A stretch of 64,000 nt of DNA from Clostridiaceae bacterium (GTDB lineage Bacteria > Bacillota > Clostridia > Lachnospirales > Lachnospiraceae). Numbering within the stretch: the first letter of the stretch is position 1; each line of letters begins with the position of its first letter. The notes beneath the pieces were generated by a model. It had not been told where the DNA came from, searched no databases, and saw only the letters and a program-made list of their open reading frames with translations. The translations under genes were made by a program, and so were the position numbers. The stretch covers positions 17,942 to 81,941 of the forward strand of contig QXWR01000025.1 of assembly GCA_009911065.1 (NCBI GenBank), given 5' to 3'. This document shows positions 36,194-45,760 of the stretch, one piece after another.

Positions 36194-36300
36194 ACGGGTT
36201 TCCTCCTCTTGTTATTCTATTGATTAGTGTAGCATAAAATGTCGGTTTGTGCCTTACTTTTTTATTACAAATGTTCTAGTATTTTCCAGGCGTCGGTAAA

Positions 36301-36345
36301 TGGAAAAGGGCAGCGAACCTTTTCTTTTCCATAGATTCGCCGCCC
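36301..36345 (-). terminator. Rho-independent terminator downstream of ppk
   Basis: On the minus strand GGGCGGCGAA pairs with TTCGCTGCCC (plus 36308-36317 and 36336-36345, one G-U pair) and is followed by TTTTCC. It begins 36 bases after the ppk stop. Confidence 0.75.
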
Positions 36346-36380
36346 TGCTATTGCTTCCAGACTTTGTCTGTGTCTTTTGT

Positions 36381-38522
36381 CTATGCCTCTGCCGGAGCAA
36401 ATCGCCGGGTTTCATGGACATCCACCGATTCCTCCTGCTTTCTTGCCGAGGCAGCTGCTATTGCCTCCTCGCAAAACTGAAGCTGAGCTGTCACCAGCTC
36501 TTTGCCTCTTTTGTCAATTTTTTCATAAGTTCCATCCGGCTGTAAAATATGAGCTTTTACATTATCCTCCAGCTGAACCTGGAGAATGTGAATCACCTGT
36601 TCTTTTAACGATTCGTCTTCCACTGGGAACAAGATTTCCACCCGTTTATCCAGATTTCTTGGCATCCAGTCTGCGCTGCCCATATACACCTCCGGACTTC
36701 CATCATTTTCAAAGCAGAAAATCCGGGCATGTTCCAGGAAATTTCCTACGATGGAGTGAACGCTGATGTTCTCGCTTAACCCGGCAACCCCTGCCTTTAA
36801 ACAGCAGATTCCTCTGATAACCAGCTCGATCTTTACCCCTGCGCAGGAAGCCTCATAAAGATTTGCAATGATTTCCTTGTCACACAGAGAGTTCATCTTT
36901 GCCATAATATGAGAACGTTTCCCCTCTCTGGCATTGGCAGTCTCCCGGCGAATCATCTTAATAAATTTGCTCCGCAGCCAAAGGGGAGCAAGGGAGAGCT
37001 TATTCCATGCCGGCGGCTCGGAATAGCCAGACAGCATATTAAACACGGCTGTGGCATCCTGCCCGATTTTCGGGTTGCAGGTCATAAGACCGCAGTCTGT
37101 GTACAGTCTTGCCGTCGAATCATTATAATTGCCAGTTCCCAGGTGAACATACCGCCGAATGCCGTCTTCTTCTCTGCGCACTACCAGCGTAATCTTACAG
37201 TGGGTTTTCAGCCCCATTAGCCCATAGATCACATGGCAGCCTGCCTTCTCAAGCTTTTTGGCCCAGTTAATGTTGTTTTCTTCATCAAAACGGGCCTTTA
37301 ATTCCACCAGCACAGACACCTGCTTGCCATTGTCCGCTGCTTCTGCCAGCGCCGCCACAATGGGAGAATGTCCGCTGACCCGGTACAAGGTCTGTTTGAT
37401 GGCAAGAACCTCCGGATCTCTGGATGCCTGACGGACAAAATTCACCACCGGATCAAAGGTCTGATAAGGATGATGGAGCAGTATATCTCCTTTGCGGATA
37501 TTGGTGAAAATGTCTTCCTCATTCATCAGCGCGGGAACCGGCTGGGGAACATAGGTTTTGGATTTTAAATGGTCGAATCCCCCCATACCATACAGTTTCA
37601 TCAAAAAGGTCAAATCCAAAGGACCGCTGATCTCATAAATATCTTCATTTTCCACAGAAAGCTCTTTTTTTAAGATCTTTAGCAGCCGTTTATCCACCTT
37701 TTCCTCAATCTCCAGGCGAATCACTTCCCCCCACTGGCGTTTCTTCAGCTGCTTTTGAATCTCCTCTAAAAGATCAACCGCCTCCTCCTCATCCAGCATA
37801 AAGTCCGCATTCCGCATAATACGGAAAGGATGGGCTGACACAATGTTGTAATTTAAAAACAACTCATGAATGTTTCGTTCAATGACCTCTTCCAAGAGAA
37901 TAATCCGGCGCACCCCTTCCTCACAATTGGGAAGCTCCACAATCCGAGGCAGCACAGACGGCACCTGCACCATGGCAAACTCCAACGTGTCATCTCCGCT
38001 TTTTTTCTGAACCAGCGCCGCAATATTCAGGGATTTATTTCGAATCAGAGGAAACGGCCGGGAGGAATCCACTGCCATGGGGGTTAAAACCGGATAAACG
38101 GTCTCCCGAAAATAACCGTCCACATACTGCTGCTCCTTTTCCGTCAGCTCCTCGTGCTCCCACAAAATCTCAAGTCCCTGCTGCTTTAAAGCCGGAAGCA
38201 GAGATCTGCTGTAAGTGGAATATTGTAAGTCCACCAGACGATGGGTCTTTTCCGAAATAAGGGCCAGCTGCTCATCTGCCCGCAATCCTGCAATATCGGT
38301 CTTTTTATATTTTGCATGAACCTGATCTTTTAAAGAAGCCACCCGCACCATACAAAACTCATCCAGGTTAGAAGCTGTAATGCTCAAAAATTTCAGCCTT
38401 TCAAACAGGGGAATGGCTTTATCTCTGGACTCATTGAGAATACGGTAATTAAATTCCAGCCAGCTCAATTCCCGATTTACATAATTTTTCGGATCTGTAT
38501 AAACGTTTTCTGTCTCTGCCAT
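36381..38522 (-). CDS. ppk1: Polyphosphate kinase 1
   Basis: 713 residues, full length. It polymerises the gamma phosphate of ATP into polyphosphate and can run in reverse. Family markers are NRELSWLEFNYRIL and LSITASNLDEFCMVRVA at the N-terminus, DILLHHPYQTFDPVV, and the two catalytic-region histidines in GLKTHCKITLV and YVHLGTGNYND. The start follows a GAGGAGAAAAAGAAAGGG region. It is 24 bases downstream of the ppx gene, so synthesis and degradation of polyphosphate are encoded together. It is followed by the terminator at 36301-36345. Confidence 0.96.
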   Translation of the reverse strand: MAETENVYTDPKNYVNRELSWLEFNYRILNESRDKAIPLFERLKFLSITASNLDEFCMVRVASLKDQVHAKYKKTDIAGLRADEQLALISEKTHRLVDLQYSTYSRSLLPALKQQGLEILWEHEELTEKEQQYVDGYFRETVYPVLTPMAVDSSRPFPLIRNKSLNIAALVQKKSGDDTLEFAMVQVPSVLPRIVELPNCEEGVRRIILLEEVIERNIHELFLNYNIVSAHPFRIMRNADFMLDEEEAVDLLEEIQKQLKKRQWGEVIRLEIEEKVDKRLLKILKKELSVENEDIYEISGPLDLTFLMKLYGMGGFDHLKSKTYVPQPVPALMNEEDIFTNIRKGDILLHHPYQTFDPVVNFVRQASRDPEVLAIKQTLYRVSGHSPIVAALAEAADNGKQVSVLVELKARFDEENNINWAKKLEKAGCHVIYGLMGLKTHCKITLVVRREEDGIRRYVHLGTGNYNDSTARLYTDCGLMTCNPKIGQDATAVFNMLSGYSEPPAWNKLSLAPLWLRSKFIKMIRRETANAREGKRSHIMAKMNSLCDKEIIANLYEASCAGVKIELVIRGICCLKAGVAGLSENISVHSIVGNFLEHARIFCFENDGSPEVYMGSADWMPRNLDKRVEILFPVEDESLKEQVIHILQVQLEDNVKAHILQPDGTYEKIDKRGKELVTAQLQFCEEAIAAASARKQEESVDVHETRRFAPAEA

Positions 38523-38546
38523 AATCCCTTTCTTTTTCTCCTCCCC

Positions 38547-40109
38547 TTATATTTTCTTTTTCTGTTTCAGCACAGGACGTATTCCAAAAATCTCCTCAAA
38601 GAAATCTGCTTTTTCTTCAATGGATAAGGTTTCCAAGGTCACGTCGCCTACATAATCCGTGCTGATCACCAGTTTGTTGTTCTTAACTGTAATCCGGCAT
38701 CCGGCCAGTTTGTTATTGTGGCTGCGGTCCATGGAATTGGCCAGCCGCAAAATAGCCGTCAGCTTTGCCACAATGAGCGTCAGATTATCCGGCGTGGCCA
38801 GACGGGATATGCGGGACGGTTTTGCCTCAATTTTTATGTCATTATACTGAAAAGACTTTAAGTGGTAACGGACAATATTTGCCACAATCTCCCGTTCAAC
38901 GTGGGAGAGACCAATAATCTCTGTGGCCATAATAATGTTATAGGCATATTCTGTGGCATTGCGCATGGTTACAAACTTACCGCAGGAGTGAAGATCTGCT
39001 GCTATCTGAAGAAGAAGCCGCTCCCTCTCCTTCAGCCCATGATATTTCTTCAAACTGTCAAACACCTGCAAGGCCGCGCTTTCTACTGCCTGAATATGGG
39101 ACATATGGCACTTATACCGTTTGGCCATATTTCGTGAAGTCACAATAATGTCATTGGCAAAATTGTGATTAAACTTTAAAAGCTTCCGTTCCTCAGCATA
39201 CTCCGCTGCAATTCCATCCAGCATGTGAGTCCCCGGAACCCATATGTTCTCTGCCCCGGTTACCTCAAGAACCTGCCGGATAATGGTGGATGCCGGAAGA
39301 AGAAGATTTGCATAGTCTGCATTAATCTCAAAAGTCTCCTCGATCTGATCCAGAGTCATCCGCCCAAGCATCTCATAAAAACGGTTAAATTCCTCCACGG
39401 TAATCCGGTCTTTCTGGCTTCCGTCTCCCATGATTTTCCGGTACAGAATCAATGTCACCTTACCGATTCCAATCAGATTTTCAATCTTCCGGTCTTTTAA
39501 GTAAATTTTTCGGAATGTTACCAGTTCATTGTCCACAATCTCCTGAATCAGTTTCCGCTCCTTCTCCGCCGTGGTTTTCATATTCCCCATGATTTCCAGC
39601 AGACGAATGATCCCTAAAGGAAGATTCTGTGTGGATACCAGAGAATCCTTGTCAAACAGAGAGATCTGAGTGCTTCCATTTCCCACATCCAGAATCGCTG
39701 TTCCCTTCTGAATCACCTTATGAAATTCAGCATCTTTGTAGGCAATGGCCTTGTAGCTGATGAAACGTTGTTCCGAATTGCTGAGAATCCGGATGTCAAT
39801 CCCGGTTCTTACCCGAATCTGATCTGCCACAATCTGGTTGTTTTCGGCTTCCCTCAATGCACTGGTGGCATAGGCGCGGCAGCTCTCCACCTGATACCCT
39901 TTCATCATACGGACAAATTCGGTCAATACCTCACACATTTCGTCCACCTGCCTGTAATGGATCTTTCCTGTGTGCCAGGTGTCTTTTCCCAAGGCAATCG
40001 GGTATCTCACCTGATCAATCGGACGGATGCCGAATTTCTCAGACACCTCATAAATCCCCATTTCCAGGTCAGAAGAACCGATGTCAATTGCCGCAAATGT
40101 GTGTACCAT
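38547..40109 (-). CDS. ppx: Ppx/GppA-family exopolyphosphatase
   Basis: 520 residues. The N-terminal ASKHA fold has AAIDIGSSDLEMGIYEV and ILDVGNGSTQISLF as phosphate-binding loops. The C-terminal third is the HD-like helical domain seen in longer members, with LHSCGKF in the place of the HD motif and VERE as part of the later helices. It hydrolyses terminal phosphate from polyphosphate and perhaps from pppGpp. The start at 40109 has AAGGGAG 8 bases upstream, and M-V-H-T-F-A-A-I is a typical N-terminus. It precedes ppk in one operon. Confidence 0.92.
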   Translation of the reverse strand: MVHTFAAIDIGSSDLEMGIYEVSEKFGIRPIDQVRYPIALGKDTWHTGKIHYRQVDEMCEVLTEFVRMMKGYQVESCRAYATSALREAENNQIVADQIRVRTGIDIRILSNSEQRFISYKAIAYKDAEFHKVIQKGTAILDVGNGSTQISLFDKDSLVSTQNLPLGIIRLLEIMGNMKTTAEKERKLIQEIVDNELVTFRKIYLKDRKIENLIGIGKVTLILYRKIMGDGSQKDRITVEEFNRFYEMLGRMTLDQIEETFEINADYANLLLPASTIIRQVLEVTGAENIWVPGTHMLDGIAAEYAEERKLLKFNHNFANDIIVTSRNMAKRYKCHMSHIQAVESAALQVFDSLKKYHGLKERERLLLQIAADLHSCGKFVTMRNATEYAYNIIMATEIIGLSHVEREIVANIVRYHLKSFQYNDIKIEAKPSRISRLATPDNLTLIVAKLTAILRLANSMDRSHNNKLAGCRITVKNNKLVISTDYVGDVTLETLSIEEKADFFEEIFGIRPVLKQKKKI

Positions 40110-40183
40110 GCTTTTCACTCCCTTCTTAAAAACGATTCAGACATGCTCTGATGCAATCCGTACATTGATTTGAACAGCGAATG

Positions 40184-41311
40184 TCAATAATTACCCAAAA
40201 CCCGCATATTTTTCCCTTCTGCCGCCACTCCTTTCAGGGCGTTTTGCACTGCTGCGTCTGCCAGATTTCCTTCCAAATCCACGAAAAACCGATATTCCCA
40301 GCTTCGTCCTGCTATGGGACGGGACTCAATCATCCGCATATTAACTCCGTTAAAAATGAAGTGTCCCAATATATTATAAAGGGTGCCGCTTCGGTGAGGC
40401 AATTCAAATGTAATGCTGACTTTATCGGCATTTTTGCAGTATGTGGGACGGCTGGAAAAAATAATAAACCGGGTTGTATTGTTCTCACTGTCCTGAATTT
40501 CCGGCTGCAGCACCTTTAACCCGTAAATCTGTCCTGCAATCTGGCTGGCTATGGCTGCACAGGAACGGTCCGCCTCTTCCACTACTTTTTTTGCCGCAAC
40601 CGCCGTGTTTTCCAGGCTGACCTGACGAACCCCTTCCTGCTGCTTCAAAAACCGGGAACACTGCATCAGCGCCTGAGGGTGTGAATATATGGTCCGAATA
40701 TCCGAAAGCTCCGCCTCCGGCCGCCCAAGGAGAGCATGGCGCACTGGCACAAATGCCTCTGCCACAATGTAGTTGGAATATTGAATCTGAAGATCATAAT
40801 TGTCAATCACAGCTCCAGCGGAAGAATTTTCAATGGGCAGCACTCCATAATCTGCCCTTTTCTCCTGGACCTCCTTCATGGCCTCCTCAAAGGTGGACAC
40901 ATGATAAAGAGTTGCCTCTTGGCCAAAATACTGCAAGGCTGCTGCATGGCCATAAGCTCCTTCCACCCCCTGATAGACTATTCTCGCCCCTTTTGTGGGC
41001 AATGCATCTACCTGTGTGTACTCGGAACTTTCCACAATGCCGGACTCTGCCATCTTTTGATACTGAAACCGGCGGCTGATGGTCATAATTTGAGAAAACA
41101 GCTCCTCAATAGCCGTCTGATTATACTCCCCGTGAACCATACTGCGGACTGCCTCCAATTTCTGCCTCTCCCGCTCACCGTCATACACTGGCTTTCCCAC
41201 TTTTATTTTATAATCCGCCACATTTTGACAAATTTTCATCCGCTCCTCAAACAGAGCCGTCAGCTGTCCGTCAATATCATCCAGCCTGCGCCTGCACTCC
41301 TGCAAATCCAT
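40184..41311 (-). CDS. pheA: Bifunctional chorismate mutase / prephenate dehydratase
   Basis: 375 residues. An AroQ-type chorismate mutase covers 1-90 (LDDIDGQLTALFEERM). The prephenate dehydratase domain, about 108-285, carries VYQGVEGAYGHAAALQYF, LPIENSSAGAVIDNYDL and the NNTTRFIIF motif with the catalytic Thr-Arg-Phe. The C-terminal ACT domain (about 295-370) has LPHRSGTLYNIL and ESRPIAG, which bind phenylalanine for feedback inhibition. It makes phenylpyruvate from chorismate. The start has a CGGAGGACAGG site. No T-box is present in the short leader, so control is probably allosteric. Confidence 0.96.
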   Translation of the reverse strand: MDLQECRRRLDDIDGQLTALFEERMKICQNVADYKIKVGKPVYDGERERQKLEAVRSMVHGEYNQTAIEELFSQIMTISRRFQYQKMAESGIVESSEYTQVDALPTKGARIVYQGVEGAYGHAAALQYFGQEATLYHVSTFEEAMKEVQEKRADYGVLPIENSSAGAVIDNYDLQIQYSNYIVAEAFVPVRHALLGRPEAELSDIRTIYSHPQALMQCSRFLKQQEGVRQVSLENTAVAAKKVVEEADRSCAAIASQIAGQIYGLKVLQPEIQDSENNTTRFIIFSSRPTYCKNADKVSITFELPHRSGTLYNILGHFIFNGVNMRMIESRPIAGRSWEYRFFVDLEGNLADAAVQNALKGVAAEGKNMRVLGNY

Positions 41312-41383
41312 GTTTATCCTGTCCTCCGTATTTTTTATTCCCTATTTTTATAAAATTCTGATATCATATCCCATAAACCGGTT

Positions 41384-41432
41384 GCCAGATACCTAATGTC
41401 AGGTGCTAGAATGTGTCTGGCTTTTTATCTTT
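41384..41432 (+). terminator. Plus-strand terminator with no annotated plus-strand gene
   Basis: GCCAGATAC at 41384-41392 pairs with GTGTCTGGC at 41413-41421 (9 bp, one wobble) and is followed on the plus strand by TTTTTATCTTTT. On the minus strand the wobble becomes a mismatch and no T-tract follows, so it works as a plus-strand terminator. Both flanking genes are minus-strand; it may end an antisense or small RNA. Confidence 0.55.
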
Positions 41433-42213
41433 TGCAGACAACACACTGAGATTGGGACTGGGGAAGTGAGCTTAACTTCCTGGCCCGCTGCTCCTTCTGT
41501 AACATCTCAATAATCCGGTCCCTGGTGTAGGCCCCGGAACGCTTCCGAAACTCTGCCGGAAGCTGCTTTAAATAAATAGGTTCTCCAAATTCAATGGTCA
41601 CATGGGAAGGCCGCATAAAAGGAATATGGTTCTCAAAAATCTCCGCGGTTCCGGTAAATGCCACAGGTACCACCGGACAGCCGCTCTTCTCTGCAATTTT
41701 TAAGCTTCCCTCCTTAAAAGGAAGCAGCTCCAAAGGGTCCAGATTTTCATTCCGGGTACCTTCTGGAAAAATCCACAAAGAAATCCCCTGTTTTACCTTC
41801 TCAATTCCTTCCAAGATCGTCTTCAGCCCTTCTTTAATGTCTTCCCGGTTTAAAAACAGACAGTTGACTAACCTCATCCAGTCTGACAGAACCGGGTACC
41901 GGGTCATCTCCTTTTTGGCCACAAACCCGGCCAGATGGGGAACCACGGTATATCCTACAATAATATCAAAATAACTTCTGTGGTTTCCCACATACAAAAC
42001 AGCTCCCTCCGGCACGTTTTCCTGACCTTTTACCGTCAGTGTAGAACCCGTCAGCCGGAAAATCAGCCGGAACATGGCCTGAACAATCCGCAGGCTGTGT
42101 TCTTGCTGTCTTTTCGGATTAAATTTTGCCACTAAAAATTCACCTGCCGCCAGAGGAATGCTGAACACCAGAAATCCCAATAGCGACACTACTACCAATA
42201 AAAATCGTATCAT
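41425..42213 (-). CDS. plsC: 1-acyl-sn-glycerol-3-phosphate acyltransferase
   Basis: 262 residues. An N-terminal hydrophobic segment (1-25) anchors the protein. The acyltransferase motifs are NHRSYFD (HX4D, catalytic), LFLNRED, FPEGTRNENLD and VPVAFTG. It transfers an acyl chain to lysophosphatidate to make phosphatidate for membrane lipids. Start 42213 was chosen because GGAGAGG lies 9 bases before it; ATG 42231 is an alternative with a weaker site. It is preceded by a CmpB-like gene and a cardiolipin synthase, so the stretch 41.4-44.3 kb is largely membrane-lipid related. Confidence 0.93.
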   Translation of the reverse strand: MIRFLLVVVSLLGFLVFSIPLAAGEFLVAKFNPKRQQEHSLRIVQAMFRLIFRLTGSTLTVKGQENVPEGAVLYVGNHRSYFDIIVGYTVVPHLAGFVAKKEMTRYPVLSDWMRLVNCLFLNREDIKEGLKTILEGIEKVKQGISLWIFPEGTRNENLDPLELLPFKEGSLKIAEKSGCPVVPVAFTGTAEIFENHIPFMRPSHVTIEFGEPIYLKQLPAEFRKRSGAYTRDRIIEMLQKEQRARKLSSLPQSQSQCVVCKR

Positions 42214-42254
42214 TTGTCTGTCCCTCTCCATTCAATTCCTGTTCTTTTCAGTAT

Positions 42255-42291
42255 ATAAAAAAAAAAGAGCAAAAACAAGTCATTTGCTCTT
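42255..42291 (-). terminator. Terminator overlapping the end of the CmpB-like gene
   Basis: On the minus strand AAGAGCAAA pairs with TTTGCTCTT (plus 42283-42291 and 42265-42273) and runs into a tract of about ten T. The stop codon of the gene (42280-42282) lies in the loop. Confidence 0.8.
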
Positions 42292-42723
42292 CTTTTTTGT
42301 AATTTGTTCAAACAATAATCCTGTCATAAACCACAACGGCGCAAAATCAAGACGTATCAGCCCATTGACACTGGCCAGCCGTCCGGTATAATCCCACGGA
42401 CATATGCCTTTTGCCCGCAGCCACATGCCGGAAAAGTACTCTGCCACAAAAATCAGCACCATATCCAGCATTCCATGGCGCACAAAACGATCTCCGGGGC
42501 GAAGCCGTATCCCGCCTATCCATCGGTCAACCGCTGCCCCGATTGGCGCCAGCAAAGCTCCCATTCCATATATGGGAAACATGAGAAGAGAAGTCCTGCC
42601 AATAAGCCGCCAGTCGTGAGACAGCACAGACTCCAAAGAGGTGAACATAACCTCCAAACACCATCCGGTAACACCGCATTTTAAGAAATTAACTGGTAAA
42701 TCTTTTAATCTGTTCATGGGCAT
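42280..42723 (-). CDS. CmpB-like putative ABC-transporter type IV membrane protein
   Basis: 147 residues with three to four membrane segments. WLRAKGICPWDYTGR, SVNGLIRLDFAPLWF and GLLFEQI match the PF06541-type family of Firmicutes membrane proteins, often annotated as putative permeases although transport has not been shown. No Shine-Dalgarno sequence is visible before the ATG at 42723 or the next one at 42717, which is unusual here. It sits between cardiolipin synthase and plsC. Confidence 0.7.
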   Translation of the reverse strand: MPMNRLKDLPVNFLKCGVTGWCLEVMFTSLESVLSHDWRLIGRTSLLMFPIYGMGALLAPIGAAVDRWIGGIRLRPGDRFVRHGMLDMVLIFVAEYFSGMWLRAKGICPWDYTGRLASVNGLIRLDFAPLWFMTGLLFEQITKKKSK

Positions 42724-42766
42724 AGTATGAACCAGAGAAGGATGGATTATTCTAAACCAAAGTTTT

Positions 42767-44332
42767 TTACAGAAGAGGCGAGAGAAGACGGCTTCCCTGT
42801 TCCCGGACCCGCACCCACAGGCTGCGGGACTCGTATACTTCCCTGGTCACTTCCCGGCACCGCGCCAAATCTTCCAAAAAAATCCGTTCCAGGCGCTCGG
42901 TTGTGTCTTCATCATAAATCGTGGCATTTACCTCAAAGTTTAATTCAAAACTGCGGATATCCATATTCGCCGTTCCGTAGCAGCTCACCCGGCTGTCCAC
43001 CATGACTCCCTTGGCGTGGAGAAATCCGTTCTCATAGGTAAAGCACCTGGCGCCGGCATCCACCAGCTCCCCTACATAAGAGTAGGTGGCCCAATATACA
43101 AAGGGATGGTCCGGCATACAGGGAAACATCAGCCTTACATCAATTCCAGACCCTGCCGCAATTTTGAGAGCGCTTAAAACCGCGTCGTCCGGCACAAAAT
43201 AAGGAGTCTGAATATAAATATGATGTCTTGCTTTATGAAATAGCTGCAGGTAATTGTCACGAATCTGCCGCTGACTGGAATCAGGTCCGCTGGCAATGAT
43301 CTGGATTCCCAAAAGCTTTCCCAAAATCCTGGCATCCAAAAGATCCAAAGTCTCTGTATTTTCCGTTTTGTCTGTGTTTAAATCTTCCTTTTGAACTGGC
43401 TCTGCCTCCTTTGGCATCCCGATTTCTTTCAGCCGGGTGCAGTCAGAAAAGTACCACCCATTTAAAAAAAGGTTTTCCTTTCCTGCATAATTCCAGTCCA
43501 GGGCAAACCGAATCTGCAGGCTGATCGCAGCATCCCCCCGTATTTTTAAATGCGTGTCCCTCCAATACCCAAACCGTGGATTTTTCCCAAGATATTCCCT
43601 GCCCACATTAAAACCGCCCACATATCCAATCCGTCCGTCAATCACCACAATCTTCCGGTGATTTCTGTAGTTGACTCTCAAATTCAGACGGCCAAGAAAG
43701 GGAGGGAAAAAGCAGGCTGTCTTAATTCCTGCCTGCCGAAGCTCACGCCATCTTTTTTCGGGCATAAGCCTGCTTCCCATACCGTCATAAAGGATTCTTA
43801 CCTGAACCCCCTTTTTTGCCTGTCTCATCAGAATCGGCGCGATGGAAGCAAAGGGTTCCTCATCTTTTATGATATAGTATTGGATGTGGATAAAATGTCT
43901 GGCCAGCGAAAGTTCTTTCTCCAAATCTGCAAATTTTTCCTGACCGTCAGCAAAAATCTCTATCTCATTGTTTAACGTCAAAACCGAACCTGCCTGTTCC
44001 AGATTGTATCGTACCAGATCTCCGTAGTCTGTGGCAAGAGGATCATCCAAATATAAAAGATCTTGTTTCATAAATCCTTCCTGCTGTCGGGCAGAAGCTC
44101 TCAAGCGGTCCTCCACCTCTTTAATCCGGAACATTTTGCTCTTATGATAATCCTGGGCAAAAATCAAATAAAAGAAAAAGCCAAATACCGGCACAAAGTA
44201 AAGAATCAGAAGCCAGGTCCATACTGCTTTTGGGTCCCGCCTCTGAAAAAACACAATCACAATGGATAGAATCAGGTTAATGTAAAGCAAATGCTCCATC
44301 AGCCAGTCCCATACAAATATCACATGAACCAT
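42767..44332 (-). CDS. cls: Cardiolipin synthase
   Basis: 521 residues. Two N-terminal membrane segments (about 13-28 and 38-58) precede two phospholipase D modules. The HKD motifs are NHRKIVVIDGRIGYVGGFN near 215-235 and LHAKGVMVDSRVSCYGTAN near 440. It condenses two phosphatidylglycerols to cardiolipin and glycerol. A charged insert of about 35 residues (KEAEPVQKEDLNTDKTENTE) lies between the modules and is probably a flexible loop. It is first in line with the CmpB-like and plsC genes. Confidence 0.94.
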   Translation of the reverse strand: MVHVIFVWDWLMEHLLYINLILSIVIVFFQRRDPKAVWTWLLILYFVPVFGFFFYLIFAQDYHKSKMFRIKEVEDRLRASARQQEGFMKQDLLYLDDPLATDYGDLVRYNLEQAGSVLTLNNEIEIFADGQEKFADLEKELSLARHFIHIQYYIIKDEEPFASIAPILMRQAKKGVQVRILYDGMGSRLMPEKRWRELRQAGIKTACFFPPFLGRLNLRVNYRNHRKIVVIDGRIGYVGGFNVGREYLGKNPRFGYWRDTHLKIRGDAAISLQIRFALDWNYAGKENLFLNGWYFSDCTRLKEIGMPKEAEPVQKEDLNTDKTENTETLDLLDARILGKLLGIQIIASGPDSSQRQIRDNYLQLFHKARHHIYIQTPYFVPDDAVLSALKIAAGSGIDVRLMFPCMPDHPFVYWATYSYVGELVDAGARCFTYENGFLHAKGVMVDSRVSCYGTANMDIRSFELNFEVNATIYDEDTTERLERIFLEDLARCREVTREVYESRSLWVRVREQGSRLLSPLL

Positions 44333-44392
44333 ATTGGCCTTCGCTCCCTTTTGACCCTTTGAAAACGTTTGTCACTTAAAACCCCTGTCCAA

Positions 44393-44569
44393 TCAGATAA
44401 ACTGATTTTTTTCCAAACTGTAATGAAAATCAGCGGCGCCCAGCTTTTCTTCAAGCTCTTTTTTCTCCAGCTCCAGATCCTTACAAAGATCATCCAGAGA
44501 CGAATAAAAATCTCTTAACTGCGTGTTCACATAACTTACCAGCATATACGGATCTTTTGGTATTGCCAT
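44393..44569 (-). CDS. DUF4250-domain small protein
   Basis: 58 residues beginning AIPKDPYMLVSYVNTQLRD, which is the hallmark of DUF4250, followed by a short acidic helix (LDDLCKDLELEKKELEEKL). The start at 44569 follows AGGAGAACGAGAA. Its function is unknown; it is cytoplasmic and conserved in Lachnospiraceae. It is transcribed divergently from asparaginase. Confidence 0.88.
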   Translation of the reverse strand: MAIPKDPYMLVSYVNTQLRDFYSSLDDLCKDLELEKKELEEKLGAADFHYSLEKNQFI

Positions 44570-44628
44570 TTCTCGTTCTCCTCTTCCTTTTTGTGCCATC
44601 TAAATATCTTGACTAGATTATATCCTGG

Positions 44629-44658
44629 TTGTCTGACCCAGCCAATTTATGGTAATAT
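44629..44658 (+). promoter_or_regulatory. Probable promoter of asparaginase
   Basis: TTGTCT, 18 bases, TAATAT, 46 bases before the ATG. The match is moderate. Confidence 0.45.
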
Positions 44659-44704
44659 TAGAATTATATATGAAATAAACCGAAATGTAAAGGAAGGTGT
44701 ACCT

Positions 44705-45715
44705 ATGAAACAGATCCTTATGATCGCCACCGGAGGCACCATCGCCTCCAAAAGCAGCGATACTGGTTTAAAACCGCTTATTACCTCTGACGAACTTTTA
44801 ACCTATGTGCCAGATGCCCGTGGTTTCTGCCATGCAGACACCCTGCAGCTCCTTAACATTGACAGCACCAACATGCAGCCATTTCACTGGCTGAAAATTG
44901 CGGATGCCATTAAAAAACACTATGAAGCTTACGATGGATTTGTCATCTGCCATGGCACAGACACCATGGCTTACACCGCTGCAGCTTTGTCCTACTTGAT
45001 TCAAAACTCAAAAAAGCCCATTGTCATCACTGGCGCCCAAAAGCCCATTGACTTGGAAATCACTGACGCCAAAACCAATCTTATGGACAGTCTTCTCTTT
45101 GCTTCCCATGACCAGGCTTACGGCGTCACTTTGGTGTTTGACGGCAAAGTCATCGCTGGAACCAGGGCAAAAAAAGAACGGACCAAAAGCTACAACGCCT
45201 TTTCCAGCATTAATTTTCCCTACATTGCTACTATTCAGGATCAGCATGTAATTTTTTATCTGGATGACAAAAAACTTTTGACCGGACCTGTACAGTTTTA
45301 CAATACGCTCAATGACCGGGTGGCCCTGTTAAAGTTGATTCCTTCTATGGAAGCTGGGGTGCTGACCTATCTTGCCGACCATTATGACGCCCTGATTTTG
45401 GAAGCCTTCGGCGTAGGCGGACTTCCCTCCTACGAGTCGGGAGATTTCCACAAGGCCATTGATTTGTGGATCTCTGCCGGAAAAACCGTAGTTATGGCAA
45501 CTCAAGTTACCAATGAGGGAAGCAACATGTCCGTCTACGAGGTAGGAAAAACCATTAAACAGGAGTTTCATCTGCTGGAAGCCTATGATATGACTCTGGA
45601 GGCCACTGTCACAAAGCTTATGTGGATTTTGGGCCAAACTACAAATCCAGAAGAAATTCGAAATCGGTTCTATCAAACCGTCAACCGGGACATTCTTTAT
45701 ACAGCCAAGTGGTAA
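44705..45715 (+). CDS. ansA: Type I (cytoplasmic) L-asparaginase
   Basis: 336 residues without a signal peptide. The catalytic threonines and motifs are ATGGTIASKSS at the N-terminus and CHGTDTMAYTAAAL with the TDT catalytic set. ITGAQKPIDL and EAFGVGGLPS complete the fold. It hydrolyses asparagine to aspartate and ammonia. The ATG at 44705 has AAAGGAAGGTG just upstream, so the longer frame from 44591 is not used. It is monocistronic, convergent with the GerA-like gene. Confidence 0.95.
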   Translation: MKQILMIATGGTIASKSSDTGLKPLITSDELLTYVPDARGFCHADTLQLLNIDSTNMQPFHWLKIADAIKKHYEAYDGFVICHGTDTMAYTAAALSYLIQNSKKPIVITGAQKPIDLEITDAKTNLMDSLLFASHDQAYGVTLVFDGKVIAGTRAKKERTKSYNAFSSINFPYIATIQDQHVIFYLDDKKLLTGPVQFYNTLNDRVALLKLIPSMEAGVLTYLADHYDALILEAFGVGGLPSYESGDFHKAIDLWISAGKTVVMATQVTNEGSNMSVYEVGKTIKQEFHLLEAYDMTLEATVTKLMWILGQTTNPEEIRNRFYQTVNRDILYTAKW

Positions 45716-45760
45716 GGGAAGACTTATATTATAGACAAACCACTTTTCTCCCTTTTCCCT

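Noticed and set aside
41312..41424. T-box or attenuator upstream of pheA
   Set aside because: The leader is too short and lacks the specifier stem and antiterminator (GGTGG) of a T-box.
44360..44374. Catabolite (cre-like) site TGAAAACGTTTGTCA upstream of cardiolipin synthase
   Set aside because: It has one extra base and two mismatches against the 14-base cre consensus and the gene is not a carbon-catabolite target.
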